Origin: Guptibacillus hwajinpoensis
Lineage (GTDB): Bacteria > Bacillota > Bacilli > Bacillales > Bacillaceae_O
Direction: 5' to 3'
Assembly: GCA_016841765.1 (NCBI GenBank)
Contig: JAENYN010000027.1
Span: 1 to 62,761 of the forward strand
DNA length: 62,761 nt
Shown here piece after piece: positions 20,340 to 29,013 of the stretch (positions are counted from its first letter, which is position 1; each line of letters opens with the position of its first letter). The position numbers and the translations under genes are program-made. The notes under the pieces are model-generated. The model searched no databases, was not told the DNA's origin, and saw only the letters and a list, made by a program, of their open reading frames with translations.

Positions 20340-20573
20340 TTGGGTAAAAATATTGCTGAAATCAAAAGTTCGTTGGATCAGAATTTGGGCAAGCGATTAA
20401 CGTTAAAAGCGAATGGCGGGCGCCGCAAGACCATTGAACGTTCAGGAGTTTTAGCTGAGACATACCCGGCAGTTTTCATCGTTGAGCTTGACCAAAATCA
20501 AAATGCATTTGAACGTGTTTCATACAGTTATGCAGATGTATTAACTGAGACTGTGGAATTGAGATTTCAATGA
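20340..20573 (+). CDS. veg: Veg protein
   Basis: A 77-aa small protein with the Veg core [21 protein letters not shown] and [18 protein letters not shown]. Veg is abundant and is reported to stimulate biofilm formation by opposing SinR; its fold is SH3-like. I choose the TTG at 20340, with AGGTGG 7 nt upstream. The in-frame GTG at 20334 falls inside that site. It is shorter at the C-terminus than B. subtilis Veg (86 aa). Confidence 0.93.
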   Translation: MGKNIAEIKSSLDQNLGKRLTLKANGGRRKTIERSGVLAETYPAVFIVELDQNQNAFERVSYSYADVLTETVELRFQ

Positions 20574-20589
20574 ACACCAGGAACGGCAT

Positions 20590-20628
20590 AAAGCGGGCAG
20601 CGGACTGAACAGTTTGCTGCTTTTTTTT
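20590..20628 (+). terminator. veg terminator
   Basis: GCAGC pairs with GCTGC, with AAAGC/GCTTT extending the stem imperfectly, followed by eight T. Confidence 0.75.
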
Positions 20629-20648
20629 GTTGGTAAGGGATTTATAAA

Positions 20649-20738
20649 ATTTTTGCGGTAAGGATAACAAGCCAGAGAAGAGTCTTCCAGCTCAGGTGTC
20701 AGCGACTATCGTCATAAGCGGGCGCCTTGCGCTTTTGT
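20649..20738 (+). repeat. Bacillaceae CTCCAG/CTTGCG repeat, copy 1
   Basis: The blocks TTTTTGCGG, GGATAACAAG, CCAGCTCAGG, GTCATAAGCGG and GCCTTGCGCTTTTGTTC align with 21131-21263. This type, with CAGCTCC...CATAAGCGG...CTTGCGCTTTT, is common in Bacillaceae genomes. The copy starts about 20 nt after the veg terminator. Confidence 0.65.
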
Positions 20739-20748
20739 TCCCGTATAT

Positions 20749-20797
20749 GAGTATAAATTGCCAGCAAGGGAGTAATTCGACGAACCTGGAAATTTGC
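20749..20797 (+). repeat. Partial copy D of the ~100-nt repeat
   Basis: GTATAAATTGCCAGCAAGGG and AGTAATTCGA match the 5' half of copies A and B. The 3' half, including the hairpin, is missing, and the sspF promoter lies there instead. Confidence 0.55.
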
Positions 20798-20816
20798 CGT
20801 AACAAATTGACGGTAT

Positions 20817-20846
20817 ACATAGTAAGCCCCTTCCTTTTTCATACTA
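20817..20846 (+). promoter_or_regulatory. Sigma-G-type promoter of sspF
   Basis: ACATA is 18 bp from CATACTA, close to the sigma-G consensus GnATA-N18-CATnnTA. sspF is a forespore sigma-G gene in B. subtilis. Confidence 0.65.
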
Positions 20847-20881
20847 TGAATGTCGCAGCAGTAAAGAAAGGAGTCCTCGGA

Positions 20882-21067
20882 ATGGGCAGACGAAGAGGAA
20901 TGATGTCAGACCGATTCAAAGTGGAACTGGCCAAAGATCTTGGTTTTTACGAAACAGTCCAGCAGGATGGTTGGGGCGGCATCCGGTCAAGGGATGCCGG
21001 CAATATGGTGAAACGTGCCATTGAATTGGCCCAGCAGCAGCTTGCGGACCAGCAGCGACATCAGTAA
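20882..21067 (+). CDS. sspF: Small acid-soluble spore protein SspF
   Basis: A 61-aa alpha/beta-type SASP-related protein. It begins [20 protein letters not shown] and has the DNA-binding GGWG...[15 protein letters not shown] segment. It binds forespore DNA. The start is the ATG after AAAGGAG; the longer open frame upstream lacks support. Confidence 0.95.
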   Translation: MGRRRGMMSDRFKVELAKDLGFYETVQQDGWGGIRSRDAGNMVKRAIELAQQQLADQQRHQ

Positions 21068-21075
21068 GAAAAAGG

Positions 21076-21103
21076 AACCGGAGCAGCAATGCTCCGGTTT
21101 TTT
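21076..21103 (+). terminator. sspF terminator
   Basis: AACCGGAGC pairs with GCTCCGGTT followed by a T run. Confidence 0.92.
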
Positions 21104-21130
21104 AGTTGTTAATGAAATTTTAAAATTTTA

Positions 21131-21263
21131 GCGTTGCGGATAAAAAGCGGGAAAGGAGTTATCAAGCTCCAGGAGCCAGCAGCTTGATCATAAGCGGTGA
21201 TTCCCTTCGGAAGGAAAGAGCACCTTCCTGGAGAAGCCCGCTTTCCAGGCACCTTGCGTTTTT
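21131..21263 (+). repeat. Bacillaceae CTCCAG/CTTGCG repeat, copy 2
   Basis: Homologous to 20649-20738 but with about 45 extra internal bases, including the inverted pair GGAAGG/CCTTCC. It follows the sspF terminator by about 30 nt. The remaining bases up to ispE show no gene. Confidence 0.65.
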
Positions 21264-21428
21264 AAGGAAGGGCTGGCAAGGCAATTTTCCAGTGGTGGAA
21301 TGAAAAAAAGCAGAAAAAGGCCAATTGATCGCTGTGATATGTCAGCTCTTTCCTGCTTTCATGTAAACATCACTGCAGTTTATGATAAAATACGGAGGGA
21401 ATGGAAGTTATAAAGTAGGTGAGTGCGG

Positions 21429-22301
21429 ATGAATACGATAGAAGTGAAAGCGCCGGCAAAGATTAATCTTGCCCTTGATGTATTACATAAACGTGATGAC
21501 GGTTACCATGAAGTGCGGATGGTGATGACGACAGTTGACCTGGCTGACAGGCTGGTGCTCAAGCTGGCCGAAGAAAATAAAATCACCGTTACCTCACAGA
21601 ACAGGTTTGTTCCGAGTGATGAACGCAATTTGGCTTACCAGGCGGCCAAGCTGCTCAAAGACAGGTTTGGCCTCACAAAAGGTGTTGAGATTACGATTGA
21701 AAAAAACATACCGGTGGCGGCCGGGCTTGCCGGCGGAAGCAGTGACGCAGCTGCGGCATTGAGAGGATTGAACAAGCTCTGGGACTTGCGCTTGAGCCTT
21801 GATGAGTTGGCTGCCCTTGGTGCTGAAATCGGATCAGATGTATCGTTTTGCGTATACGGGGGTACGGCACTGGCTGAAGGACGCGGTGAAAAAATCACTG
21901 AGCTTCCGGCTCCGCCGCCGTTTTGGGTGGTGCTCGCCAAACCACAAAAAGGTGTTTCGACAGCCGATGTATACGGCAAACTTAAGCTCGATGGCATTGA
22001 ACATCCTGATATTGAGGCTATGATTTCAGCGATTGATAACCAGGATTTCAAGCAAATATGTGCAAACGTGGGGAATGTCCTGGAAAGCGTTACCCTGAAG
22101 CTGCATCCTGAAGTCAAGCAAATAAAAGACAGGATGGTGCTGACTGGTGCAGATGCTGTTTTGATGAGCGGCAGCGGCCCGACCGTATTCGCCCTCATCC
22201 ATCATGAAACGAAAGTTCAGCGTGTGTACAACAGCCTGCGGGGCTTTTGCGAACAAGTATATGCAGTCCGGTTGATCGGGGAACGGACTTCTCTTGAATA
22301 A
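21429..22301 (+). CDS. ispE: 4-diphosphocytidyl-2-C-methyl-D-erythritol kinase
   Basis: A 290-aa GHMP kinase of the MEP isoprenoid pathway. It has [12 protein letters not shown] with the catalytic Lys, and the GHMP ATP loop [20 protein letters not shown] at about residues 94-113. [12 protein letters not shown] and [12 protein letters not shown] follow. The ATG at 21429 has AGGTGAG 6 nt upstream; the GTG 6 nt earlier overlaps it. It is followed by purR on its own promoter. Confidence 0.96.
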   Translation: MNTIEVKAPAKINLALDVLHKRDDGYHEVRMVMTTVDLADRLVLKLAEENKITVTSQNRFVPSDERNLAYQAAKLLKDRFGLTKGVEITIEKNIPVAAGLAGGSSDAAAALRGLNKLWDLRLSLDELAALGAEIGSDVSFCVYGGTALAEGRGEKITELPAPPPFWVVLAKPQKGVSTADVYGKLKLDGIEHPDIEAMISAIDNQDFKQICANVGNVLESVTLKLHPEVKQIKDRMVLTGADAVLMSGSGPTVFALIHHETKVQRVYNSLRGFCEQVYAVRLIGERTSLE

Positions 22302-22344
22302 ATCCGTACAAAAATGATATATTAGGTTTAAATTATTCGGATTT
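22294..22344 (+). promoter_or_regulatory. purR promoter with inverted PurBoxes
   Basis: TTGAAT is 18 bp from TATATT (22318-22323), with an extended -10 TGA. A PurBox-like AAATCCGTACAAA lies at 22300-22312 on the plus strand. A better one, AAATCCGAATAAT, lies at 22344-22332 on the minus strand. Inverted boxes about 19 nt apart flank the -10, which fits PurR autoregulation as in B. subtilis. Confidence 0.6.
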
Positions 22345-22357
22345 TGGAGGTTGCAGC

Positions 22358-23215
22358 ATGAAAATAAAACGGAGCGGCAGACTTGTTGGCATGACCAGGT
22401 ACTTGCTTGAGAACCCGCATACTCTTGTACCGTTACCCTATTTTGCAGAACAGTATAAAGCGGCGAAATCCTCTATCAGTGAAGATTTGACTATTGTGAA
22501 AGAAGTTTTTGAAGAACAGGGGACAGGGAAGCTGATGACGACTGCCGGGGCGGCTGGCGGGGTCATGTTTATTCCTTCTGTTTCACCGGGTGAAGCAAAA
22601 GCGATTATCGCCGATCTTGTTAATCGGATTGCCGATCCTGCCAGGCTGCTACCGGGCGGTTATTTATACCTGACTGATATTCTTGGTCATCCGCGCACTG
22701 TCAATGAAATCGGGCGGCTGTTTGCGGCAGTGTTCGCTGACCGCAAAATTGATGTCGTCATGACCGTGGCGACAAAAGGGATTCCCCTGGCATATGCCGT
22801 TGCCGATCATATGAATGTTCCGGTCGTCATCGTCAGGAGAGACAGCAAAGTGACGGAAGGCTCAACAGTCAGTATCAATTATGTATCCGGTTCAACCGGG
22901 CGGATCCAGACAATGGTGCTGGCCAAAAGGAGTCTGAAAAACGGATCGAGCGTCCTGATTATCGATGATTTTATGAAAGCAGGCGGCACGATAAACGGAA
23001 TGGTCAATCTGCTTCAGGAATTTGAAGCTGAGGTGGCTGGAATCGGAGTACTGGTGGAAGCTGAAGATGTGGAAGAGCGGCTGGTCGATGAATACACCTC
23101 TCTTGTCCAGTTAGCCGGAGTGGACGTTAAACAGAAAAAAATCAACGCGGAAGAAGGAAATTACTTTCGCTTTCTTGAAAATGCACTTCAGGAAAAAAAG
23201 GAGGATAAAGAATGA
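22358..23215 (+). CDS. purR: Purine operon repressor PurR
   Basis: A 285-aa regulator. The N-terminal winged HTH ([16 protein letters not shown] ... [11 protein letters not shown]) is about residues 1-75. The C-terminal phosphoribosyltransferase-like domain has the PRPP loop [18 protein letters not shown] at about residue 205. PRPP relieves repression of purine synthesis genes. Its stop overlaps the ridA start by 4 nt. Confidence 0.97.
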   Translation: MKIKRSGRLVGMTRYLLENPHTLVPLPYFAEQYKAAKSSISEDLTIVKEVFEEQGTGKLMTTAGAAGGVMFIPSVSPGEAKAIIADLVNRIADPARLLPGGYLYLTDILGHPRTVNEIGRLFAAVFADRKIDVVMTVATKGIPLAYAVADHMNVPVVIVRRDSKVTEGSTVSINYVSGSTGRIQTMVLAKRSLKNGSSVLIIDDFMKAGGTINGMVNLLQEFEAEVAGIGVLVEAEDVEERLVDEYTSLVQLAGVDVKQKKINAEEGNYFRFLENALQEKKEDKE

Positions 23216-23586
23216 AAATCATTGAAACGGCATCGGCACCGCAAGCCATTGGCCCTTATTCACAAGGCGTCATCGTGAACAACATGCTATACAGTTCCGG
23301 GCAAATCGGCCTCACCCCCGAAGGAATCATGGCGGGTGATACCGTAGAGGAACAGGCCCGCCAGGTATTCGCAAATCTGGATGCCATTCTTAAAGAGGCC
23401 GGTTCAAGCCGGGAAAGTGTTGTAAAAGTGACCGTCTATATTAAAAATATGGCTGATTTTCCGCTTGTCAATGAGATTTATGGGGAGTTTTTTAATGACC
23501 ATCTTCCGGCCCGGTCAACGGTGGAGGTTGCTGCACTTCCGAAAAATGCGCTGGTAGAGATGGACATCATTTCCCTGGTTAAATAA
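23212..23586 (+). CDS. ridA: RidA family enamine/imine deaminase
   Basis: A 124-aa YjgF/YER057c/UK114 trimeric protein (YabJ). The signature is [18 protein letters not shown] with the catalytic Arg. It hydrolyses reactive enamines from PLP enzymes such as threonine dehydratase; YabJ is required for full PurR repression in B. subtilis. It is translationally coupled to purR by a 4-nt overlap. Confidence 0.97.
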   Translation: MKIIETASAPQAIGPYSQGVIVNNMLYSSGQIGLTPEGIMAGDTVEEQARQVFANLDAILKEAGSSRESVVKVTVYIKNMADFPLVNEIYGEFFNDHLPARSTVEVAALPKNALVEMDIISLVK

Positions 23587-23723
23587 TCGGGGGTTTACAT
23601 AGGTTAAAGGTCTTATATTCGGTCTGTAATATTAATCGGGAAGAGGATTTAGACTCAAATTATCGGAGTTTTCGTCTATTTTGTGGCGGGTTTCCATCTT
23701 TTCTTGATAAATTTTTGAAAAAA

Positions 23724-23751
23724 GAAGGAATTGACGTAAATTGTGTTGAAT
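23724..23751 (+). promoter_or_regulatory. Sigma-H promoter of spoVG
   Basis: GAAGGAATT (consensus RWAGGAWWT) is 15 bp from GAAT. This is close to the well-known sigma-H promoter of B. subtilis spoVG. It lies about 45 bp before the start codon. Confidence 0.75.
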
Positions 23752-23795
23752 AATTGGCAATAAGTTTTTATATAGGGAAAAGGTGGTGAATACAA

Positions 23796-24086
23796 GTGGA
23801 AGTGACCGACGTGAGATTACGCCGCGTGAATACCGAAGGGAGAATGAGAGCGATTGCATCCATTACCCTCGATCATGAATTTGTCGTTCACGACATCAGG
23901 GTAATTGACGGCAACAACGGCCTTTTCGTGGCTATGCCGAGCAAGCGCACGCCGGATGGTGAATTCAGGGATATTGCCCATCCGATCAATTCGAATACCC
24001 GTGGAAAAATTCAAGATGCCGTATTGGCTGAGTATCACCGTGCAGGTGAAGAAGAAGTGGAGTACGAAGAAGCCGGTGCATCTTAA
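23796..24086 (+). CDS. spoVG: SpoVG regulator
   Basis: A 96-aa protein of the SpoVG family. It starts [20 protein letters not shown] and has the core [20 protein letters not shown]. It is a nucleic-acid-binding regulator that affects septation and cortex formation. It starts at GTG with AAAGGTGGTG upstream. Known to be repressed by AbrB and driven by sigma-H in B. subtilis. Confidence 0.97.
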   Translation: MEVTDVRLRRVNTEGRMRAIASITLDHEFVVHDIRVIDGNNGLFVAMPSKRTPDGEFRDIAHPINSNTRGKIQDAVLAEYHRAGEEEVEYEEAGAS

Positions 24087-24108
24087 ATGATTAATTAAAT
24101 GACAACAG

Positions 24109-24135
24109 AGGTCTGACGGCAGTCAGGCCTTTTTT
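24109..24135 (+). terminator. spoVG terminator
   Basis: AGGTCTGAC pairs with GTCAGGCCT (one G-U) and is followed by a T run. Confidence 0.88.
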
Positions 24136-24230
24136 ATATGGAAAAATTTTATATTTCACGTTACATATTCCCTTTGTGTTGAAATTTGAAACTGCAGAAT
24201 TGTTTTTAGGCAGGGGTGTTGTTTATTTTA

Positions 24231-24277
24231 GTGCCAGGCATTCTCTGAAGGTCATCCAGCGGGCCAATGCCTGGCAC
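24231..24277 (+). repeat. 47-nt REP-like element, copy 2
   Basis: GTGCCAGGCATT ... AATGCCTGGCAC with the middle GAAGGTCATCCAGCGGG. The element is part of an 84-nt unit (24219-24302) duplicated at 24331-24413. Confidence 0.85.
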
Positions 24278-24342
24278 TGTTTTCGGATGTTTGTTTGGTG
24301 TATGGGATTATTTAGCAGTTGCTGAAAGATGTTGTGTATTTT

Positions 24343-24389
24343 AGTGCCAGGCATTCTTTGAAGGTCATCCAGCGGGTCAATGCCTGGCG
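24343..24389 (+). repeat. 47-nt REP-like element, copy 3
   Basis: Differs from copy 2 at only three bases. The direct duplication, with 112 bp between start points, includes flanking TATTTTA and TGTTTGTTTG, so the pair arose by local duplication. No gene is visible in 24136-24545. Confidence 0.85.
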
Positions 24390-24545
24390 CTGTTTTTGTA
24401 TGTTTGTTTGCGGTTTGAATAGATTTTCATTTACTGAAAGCCAGGGTTTTTGGAACTGTTTGACAGCGGGGTTTGAATCCTTGAAAAGGGCTCGTTTTTA
24501 AGATATATTCGTAATGGACAATTGACAAAAGGTTGGAGGCTACTA

Positions 24546-25910
24546 ATGATAAATCGATATGCTGTCATTCTGGCTGCCGGACAGGGTACGAGAATGAAGT
24601 CGAAATTGTATAAGGTGCTTCACCCTGTTTGCGGAAAGCCGATGGTTGAACATGTTGTTGACCAGGTATCAAAGATGGAGCTTGAAAAAATCGTCACTAT
24701 AATTGGCCACGGAGCGGAAAAAGTGAAATCGCAGCTTGGCGATCGTTCGGAGTACGCCTTGCAGGAAGAACAGTTAGGCACAGCGCATGCAGTCATGCAA
24801 GCTGAGCCGGTTCTCGACGGAAAAGAAGGGGTCACCCTGGTCGTATGCGGTGATACGCCGCTTGTAACTTCTGAAACGATGGAAGCGCTTCTAAAACGCC
24901 ATGAAGAGACAGGGGCGAAAGCGACCATTCTTACGGCTGAACCTGAAGATGCGACCGGGTACGGGCGCATTATCCGCAATGATGAAGGAAATGTGGAGCG
25001 GATTGTTGAGCATAAGGATGCATCGGAAGAAGAACGAAGAGTGAAAGAGATCAATACAGGTACGTATTGCTTTGATAACAAGGTGCTGTTTGACCTTCTG
25101 AAGGAAGTCGATAACGATAACGTCCAGGGTGAGTATTACCTGCCGGATGTCATTGAGTTGCTGAAAAAACAGGGTGAAGTCGTAACAGCTTACCAGACGC
25201 CCGACTTTGATGAAACGCTCGGTGTGAATGACCGGGTTGCCCTTTCGAAAGCGGAAACAATCATGAAGAAAAGGATTAATGAGCAGCATATGAGAAACGG
25301 GGTCACGATTATTGATCCTGCCAATACGTATATTTCCCCGGCAGCGGAAATCGGCCGGGATACTGTATTGCAGCCGGGAACAGTCATTAACGGGAATACA
25401 GTGATCGGTGAAGATTGCGAGATTGGGCCGAACACTGAAATCACCGATTGCGCAATCGGTGATGAGACGGTCATCCGCCAGTCTGCCGCCTATGACAGTA
25501 AGATTGGGAGCAGGGTGAACATAGGGCCATTCGCCCACATCCGCCCCGCTTCGGATATCGGCGATGAAGTGAAGATCGGCAATTTTGTTGAAGTGAAAAA
25601 AGCGAGCTTCGGTAAAGGAAGCAAAGCGTCCCACTTAAGCTATATCGGCGATGCGAAAGTTGGGGAAGATGTCAATATCGGCTGCGGATCGATCACCGTG
25701 AACTATGACGGCAAGAACAAACATTTGACTGTCATTGAAGATGGGGCCTTTATCGGCTGTAATTCCAATCTTGTCGCTCCGGTCACAGTCGGCGAAAATG
25801 CGTTTGTCGCTGCCGGTTCCACAATTACAAAAGATGTACCGGGCAAGGCACTGTCCATTGCCAGGGCAAGGCAAACAAATAAAGAAGGATATGCTGACCG
25901 GCTGAAATGA
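24546..25910 (+). CDS. glmU: Bifunctional GlmU (UDP-GlcNAc synthesis)
   Basis: A 454-aa two-domain enzyme. The N-terminal uridylyltransferase has [19 protein letters not shown]. The C-terminal left-handed beta-helix acetyltransferase (from about residue 250) has hexapeptide repeats and the [16 protein letters not shown] segment. It makes UDP-N-acetylglucosamine from glucosamine-1-P for peptidoglycan. The ATG at 24546 has GGAGG 6 nt upstream; earlier in-frame starts lack a site. prs follows 42 nt later. Confidence 0.97.
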   Translation: MINRYAVILAAGQGTRMKSKLYKVLHPVCGKPMVEHVVDQVSKMELEKIVTIIGHGAEKVKSQLGDRSEYALQEEQLGTAHAVMQAEPVLDGKEGVTLVVCGDTPLVTSETMEALLKRHEETGAKATILTAEPEDATGYGRIIRNDEGNVERIVEHKDASEEERRVKEINTGTYCFDNKVLFDLLKEVDNDNVQGEYYLPDVIELLKKQGEVVTAYQTPDFDETLGVNDRVALSKAETIMKKRINEQHMRNGVTIIDPANTYISPAAEIGRDTVLQPGTVINGNTVIGEDCEIGPNTEITDCAIGDETVIRQSAAYDSKIGSRVNIGPFAHIRPASDIGDEVKIGNFVEVKKASFGKGSKASHLSYIGDAKVGEDVNIGCGSITVNYDGKNKHLTVIEDGAFIGCNSNLVAPVTVGENAFVAAGSTITKDVPGKALSIARARQTNKEGYADRLK

Positions 25911-25952
25911 GCTGCTGCAGTTTTAAATAAAGTAATGGAGGGTCATGAACGA

Positions 25953-26906
25953 ATGTCAAATCAATATGGTGATTCAAACTTAAAGGTGTTTTCGTTGAAC
26001 TCCAATCCGCGCCTTGCTGAGGAAATCGTCAATCATATCGGGGTCGAAATGGGCAAGTGTACTGTCAAGCGATTCAGCGATGGGGAAATCCAGATCAATA
26101 TTGAAGAAAGTATCCGCGGCTGCGATGTCTATGTCATCCAATCCACATCCTCGCCGGTGAATGAACACATCATGGAACTGCTCATCATGATCGATGCATT
26201 GAAGCGCGCCTCGGCCAAATCAATCAATGTGGTCATCCCATATTACGGCTATGCCCGCCAGGACCGGAAAGCAAGAGCGCGTGAACCGATCACTGCCAAG
26301 CTTGTCGCAAACCTGCTGGAAACTGCCGGTGCGTCACGTGTCATCACGCTTGACCTGCATGCCCCGCAAATCCAGGGCTTCTTTGATATTCCGATTGACC
26401 ATCTTGTCGGTGTTCCGATTTTATCCGACTTCTTCAAAAGCAAGAATTTCGATGATATTGTCATCGTTTCACCTGATCATGGCGGCGTGACGCGCGCCCG
26501 CAAGATGGCAGATCGCCTGAAAGCGCCGATTGCGATTATTGACAAGCGCCGTCCGCGGCCGAATGTTGCGGAAGTCATGAATATTGTCGGTAATGTTGAA
26601 GGCAGGACGGCAATTCTGATTGATGATATCATCGACACAGCGGGAACAATCACTCTTGCTGCCAATGCATTGATTGAAAACGGGGCGAAGGAAGTTTATG
26701 CAAGCTGTACGCATCCGGTTTTATCAGGGCCGGCTATTGAGCGGATCGAGAACTCAAACATCAAGGAGCTTGTCATCACAAACTCCATCCCTCTTCCAGA
26801 GGACAAGCGCATCGATAAGATTACAGAGCTGTCCGTTGCGCCGCTGATCAGTGAAGCGATCATCCGTGTTCATGAGGAGCAGTCTGTCAGCACCCTTTTT
26901 GATTAA
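25953..26906 (+). CDS. prs: Ribose-phosphate pyrophosphokinase
   Basis: A 317-aa PRPP synthetase. It has [18 protein letters not shown] at the start, [17 protein letters not shown], the [15 protein letters not shown] flag region and the PRPP loop [17 protein letters not shown]. It makes PRPP for nucleotides, His and Trp. The start matches the usual family N-terminus; an ATG 18 nt earlier is in frame but would add six unusual residues. Confidence 0.98.
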   Translation: MSNQYGDSNLKVFSLNSNPRLAEEIVNHIGVEMGKCTVKRFSDGEIQINIEESIRGCDVYVIQSTSSPVNEHIMELLIMIDALKRASAKSINVVIPYYGYARQDRKARAREPITAKLVANLLETAGASRVITLDLHAPQIQGFFDIPIDHLVGVPILSDFFKSKNFDDIVIVSPDHGGVTRARKMADRLKAPIAIIDKRRPRPNVAEVMNIVGNVEGRTAILIDDIIDTAGTITLAANALIENGAKEVYASCTHPVLSGPAIERIENSNIKELVITNSIPLPEDKRIDKITELSVAPLISEAIIRVHEEQSVSTLFD

Positions 26907-27000
26907 TGCCTGGATGTTTGTTTTGCCCCGATATATGATGGGTTGAGATGAAGGATGTTACGAAACGGGCACGTTTTTCGCATTTCTTTTTAACTTGCCT

Positions 27001-27026
27001 GTTTAGTGCCTTTTCTTAATGGGTAA
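27001..27026 (+). promoter_or_regulatory. Sigma-B-type promoter of ctc
   Basis: GTTTAG is 14 bp from GGGTAA, one mismatch each from the general-stress consensus GTTTAA-N12/14-GGGTAT. ctc is the classic sigma-B gene of B. subtilis. It lies 53 bp before the start codon. Confidence 0.7.
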
Positions 27027-27078
27027 AGATATAGATAGAGTTTCGTGAGTTTCTATATCATAAGGAAGGTGATGCAAC

Positions 27079-27756
27079 ATGGCAGTAATATTACATGCTA
27101 AAAAACGCGACAACCTGAATCACTCAACAACAAGAAAGCTGCGTGATGAGGGGAACTTCCCTGCAGTTGTATACGGATACAAAACAGAAAACAAGACGAT
27201 TTACATCAACTATGCAGACTTTATCAAGACAATCAGGGAGGCGGGAAGAAACGGGATACTGGACCTCCAGGTTGAGGGCGAAAACAGCAAGCTTTCCGTT
27301 ATGCTCCAGGAATATCAGACAGAACCGATCAAGGATGAAATCCTGCATGCAGACTTTATTGCGGTTAACTTGAAAGAAGAGGTTGAAGTGGAAGTGCCGG
27401 TCCACCTTGCAGGCGAATCCGCCGGTGCCAAAGAGGGCGGCGTCATCCAGCATACCCTGCATAATCTTAATGTGCGTGCCCTTCCTTCAGATTTGCCGGA
27501 ATATCTCGAGCTTGATGTATCCGAGCTTGAAATCGGGGATGCGTTACAGGTCCAAGACCTGAAAAAAGACGGAAAATATGAGATTCTTGATGAACCGGAA
27601 TCCACAATCGTCACCGTTCTTCCTCCGCAGAAGCCGGAAGAGGAAGAAGCTGAAGATGCAGAAAAGGAAACAGAAGCAGAGGAAGAATCGAGCGGACAGC
27701 CGGCTGAAGCCAAGGAAGATGCTCAGCAGGAAGATGTTACAGAAGAAGATGAGTAA
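27079..27756 (+). CDS. rplY: General-stress 50S ribosomal protein L25/Ctc
   Basis: A 225-aa protein with an N-terminal L25 5S-rRNA-binding domain ([19 protein letters not shown] ... FPAVVYGY) and a C-terminal TL5/Ctc domain. It binds 5S rRNA in the large subunit, mainly under stress. The end is an unusually acidic Glu/Asp-rich tail of about 40 residues, longer than in B. subtilis Ctc (204 aa). A sigma-B-like promoter precedes it. Confidence 0.96.
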   Translation: MAVILHAKKRDNLNHSTTRKLRDEGNFPAVVYGYKTENKTIYINYADFIKTIREAGRNGILDLQVEGENSKLSVMLQEYQTEPIKDEILHADFIAVNLKEEVEVEVPVHLAGESAGAKEGGVIQHTLHNLNVRALPSDLPEYLELDVSELEIGDALQVQDLKKDGKYEILDEPESTIVTVLPPQKPEEEEAEDAEKETEAEEESSGQPAEAKEDAQQEDVTEEDE

Positions 27757-27762
27757 ACAGCA

Positions 27763-27792
27763 AAGGCGTAACCTTTCGGGTTACGTCTTTTT
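27763..27792 (+). terminator. ctc terminator
   Basis: GGCGTAACC pairs with GGTTACGTC around a TTTC loop and is followed by five T. Confidence 0.85.
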
Positions 27793-27877
27793 ACACTTTA
27801 TGAAACGGGTGATAAATGCCTTCCCAAAGAGGAAGACGAAAGATACAGCAGGACCGGAAGAAAGAGAGGAAACAAGT

Positions 27878-28438
27878 GTGAAGTTAATCATTGGGTTGGG
27901 GAATCCGGGGAGCAAATATGAAAAAACAAGGCACAATGTCGGATTCCGGGTAATTGACGAATTGTCGGACCGGCTTTCAATTCCGCTTGATAAACAAAAA
28001 TTCAAGGGAATATACGGAGCGGGCATGATCGGATCCGAAAAGGTATTCTTATTGAAACCATTGACTTATATGAATTTATCAGGCGAGTCGGTGAGGCCGC
28101 TTATGGATTATTATCAAATTGACGTTGATGAAATAATCGTCATCTATGATGATTTGGATTTGCCAGCCGGAAAGATCCGTCTTCGGACAAAAGGAAGTGC
28201 TGGCGGCCACAATGGCATGAAATCGATAATCCAGCATCTTGGCACTCCGGAATTCAACCGTATCCGCCTCGGCATCGACCGCCCTAAAAACGGCATGACG
28301 ATCGTAAACTATGTTCTGGGAAGCTTTACAGAAGAGGAAGCCCCGCTAATAGAAGACTCAGTCAAGCGCAGTGCCGATGCTTGTGAAAACTGGATCTCAC
28401 AGCCGTTCACCGAAGTCATGAATACATTCAATAAATGA
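27878..28438 (+). CDS. pth: Peptidyl-tRNA hydrolase (SpoVC)
   Basis: A 186-aa enzyme that recycles peptidyl-tRNA. It opens [22 protein letters not shown] with the catalytic His at about 20, then YMNLSG, the [13 protein letters not shown] segment with Asp, and [12 protein letters not shown]. The GTG start at 27878 has GAGAGG 7 nt upstream and gives the family length. The frame is open far upstream across the ctc end, but that part is not protein-like for this family. Confidence 0.96.
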   Translation: MKLIIGLGNPGSKYEKTRHNVGFRVIDELSDRLSIPLDKQKFKGIYGAGMIGSEKVFLLKPLTYMNLSGESVRPLMDYYQIDVDEIIVIYDDLDLPAGKIRLRTKGSAGGHNGMKSIIQHLGTPEFNRIRLGIDRPKNGMTIVNYVLGSFTEEEAPLIEDSVKRSADACENWISQPFTEVMNTFNK

Positions 28439-28587
28439 ATATATGAACCCTTACCAGGCAATACTAGTGCCATATTTTAAAAAGGCCCGGTTCGGCAGGA
28501 TAATTGCTTCCTCACAAACCGCGTCTGAAAGCAACTATAAGCGCGACAATTAAAAGTGGGCACACTATTGTCAGGAGGGTTTTTTCC

Positions 28588-28818
28588 ATGGCTATCAAAT
28601 ACTATTGCCGCCATTGCGGAACTGAAATCGGGACCATTGACCGGCGTGAAGTCAGCAGTGAGCAGCTCGGTTTTGATCACTTATCAAACGACGAAAGAGC
28701 GGAGATGATCCGCTATTTGTCCAACGGAGATGTCCATGTGAATACAATTTGCGAAAATTGCCAGGAAACGCTTGAACGAAACCCGGATTATCATCAATGG
28801 CATACATTTATTCAGTAG
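28588..28818 (+). CDS. fin: Anti-sigma-F factor Fin (YabK)
   Basis: A 76-aa protein with two CxxC zinc pairs, CRHC (residues 8-11) and CENC (55-58), and the family end YHQWHTFIQ. Fin binds sigma-F and helps the forespore switch from sigma-F to sigma-G. It has AGGAGGG 8 nt before the ATG. A weak sigma-F-like promoter (CTATA-N18-GGGCACACTA, 28535-28567) lies just upstream; spacing and one base deviate. Confidence 0.95.
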   Translation: MAIKYYCRHCGTEIGTIDRREVSSEQLGFDHLSNDERAEMIRYLSNGDVHVNTICENCQETLERNPDYHQWHTFIQ

Positions 28819-29013
28819 TTTCAGGAAAACGGCGGTTTGCATTTTTGTGGAGGGACGCTTTGGCCCCAATAGGCCAGAGCATTTTTCTGTTTCTTAGTTT
28901 AAGGAAATAATGGATATCGGTCTATGCATAAACATAAAATAGGTAACCCGATGCTGAAGGAACTTACCGGATGTAACCGGGTTTTCAGGGGTATAGTGGA
29001 GGAGGAATCATCT

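Noticed and set aside
27578-27877. Long upstream extension of the pth frame into ctc
   Set aside because: It overlaps ctc and its terminator and is Lys/Arg-rich frame-shadow sequence; the GTG at 27878 has a proper site and family start.
28924-29013. N-terminal extension of Mfd from the ATG at 28924
   Set aside because: No ribosome binding site; the TTG at 29014 has a strong one and gives the usual family length.
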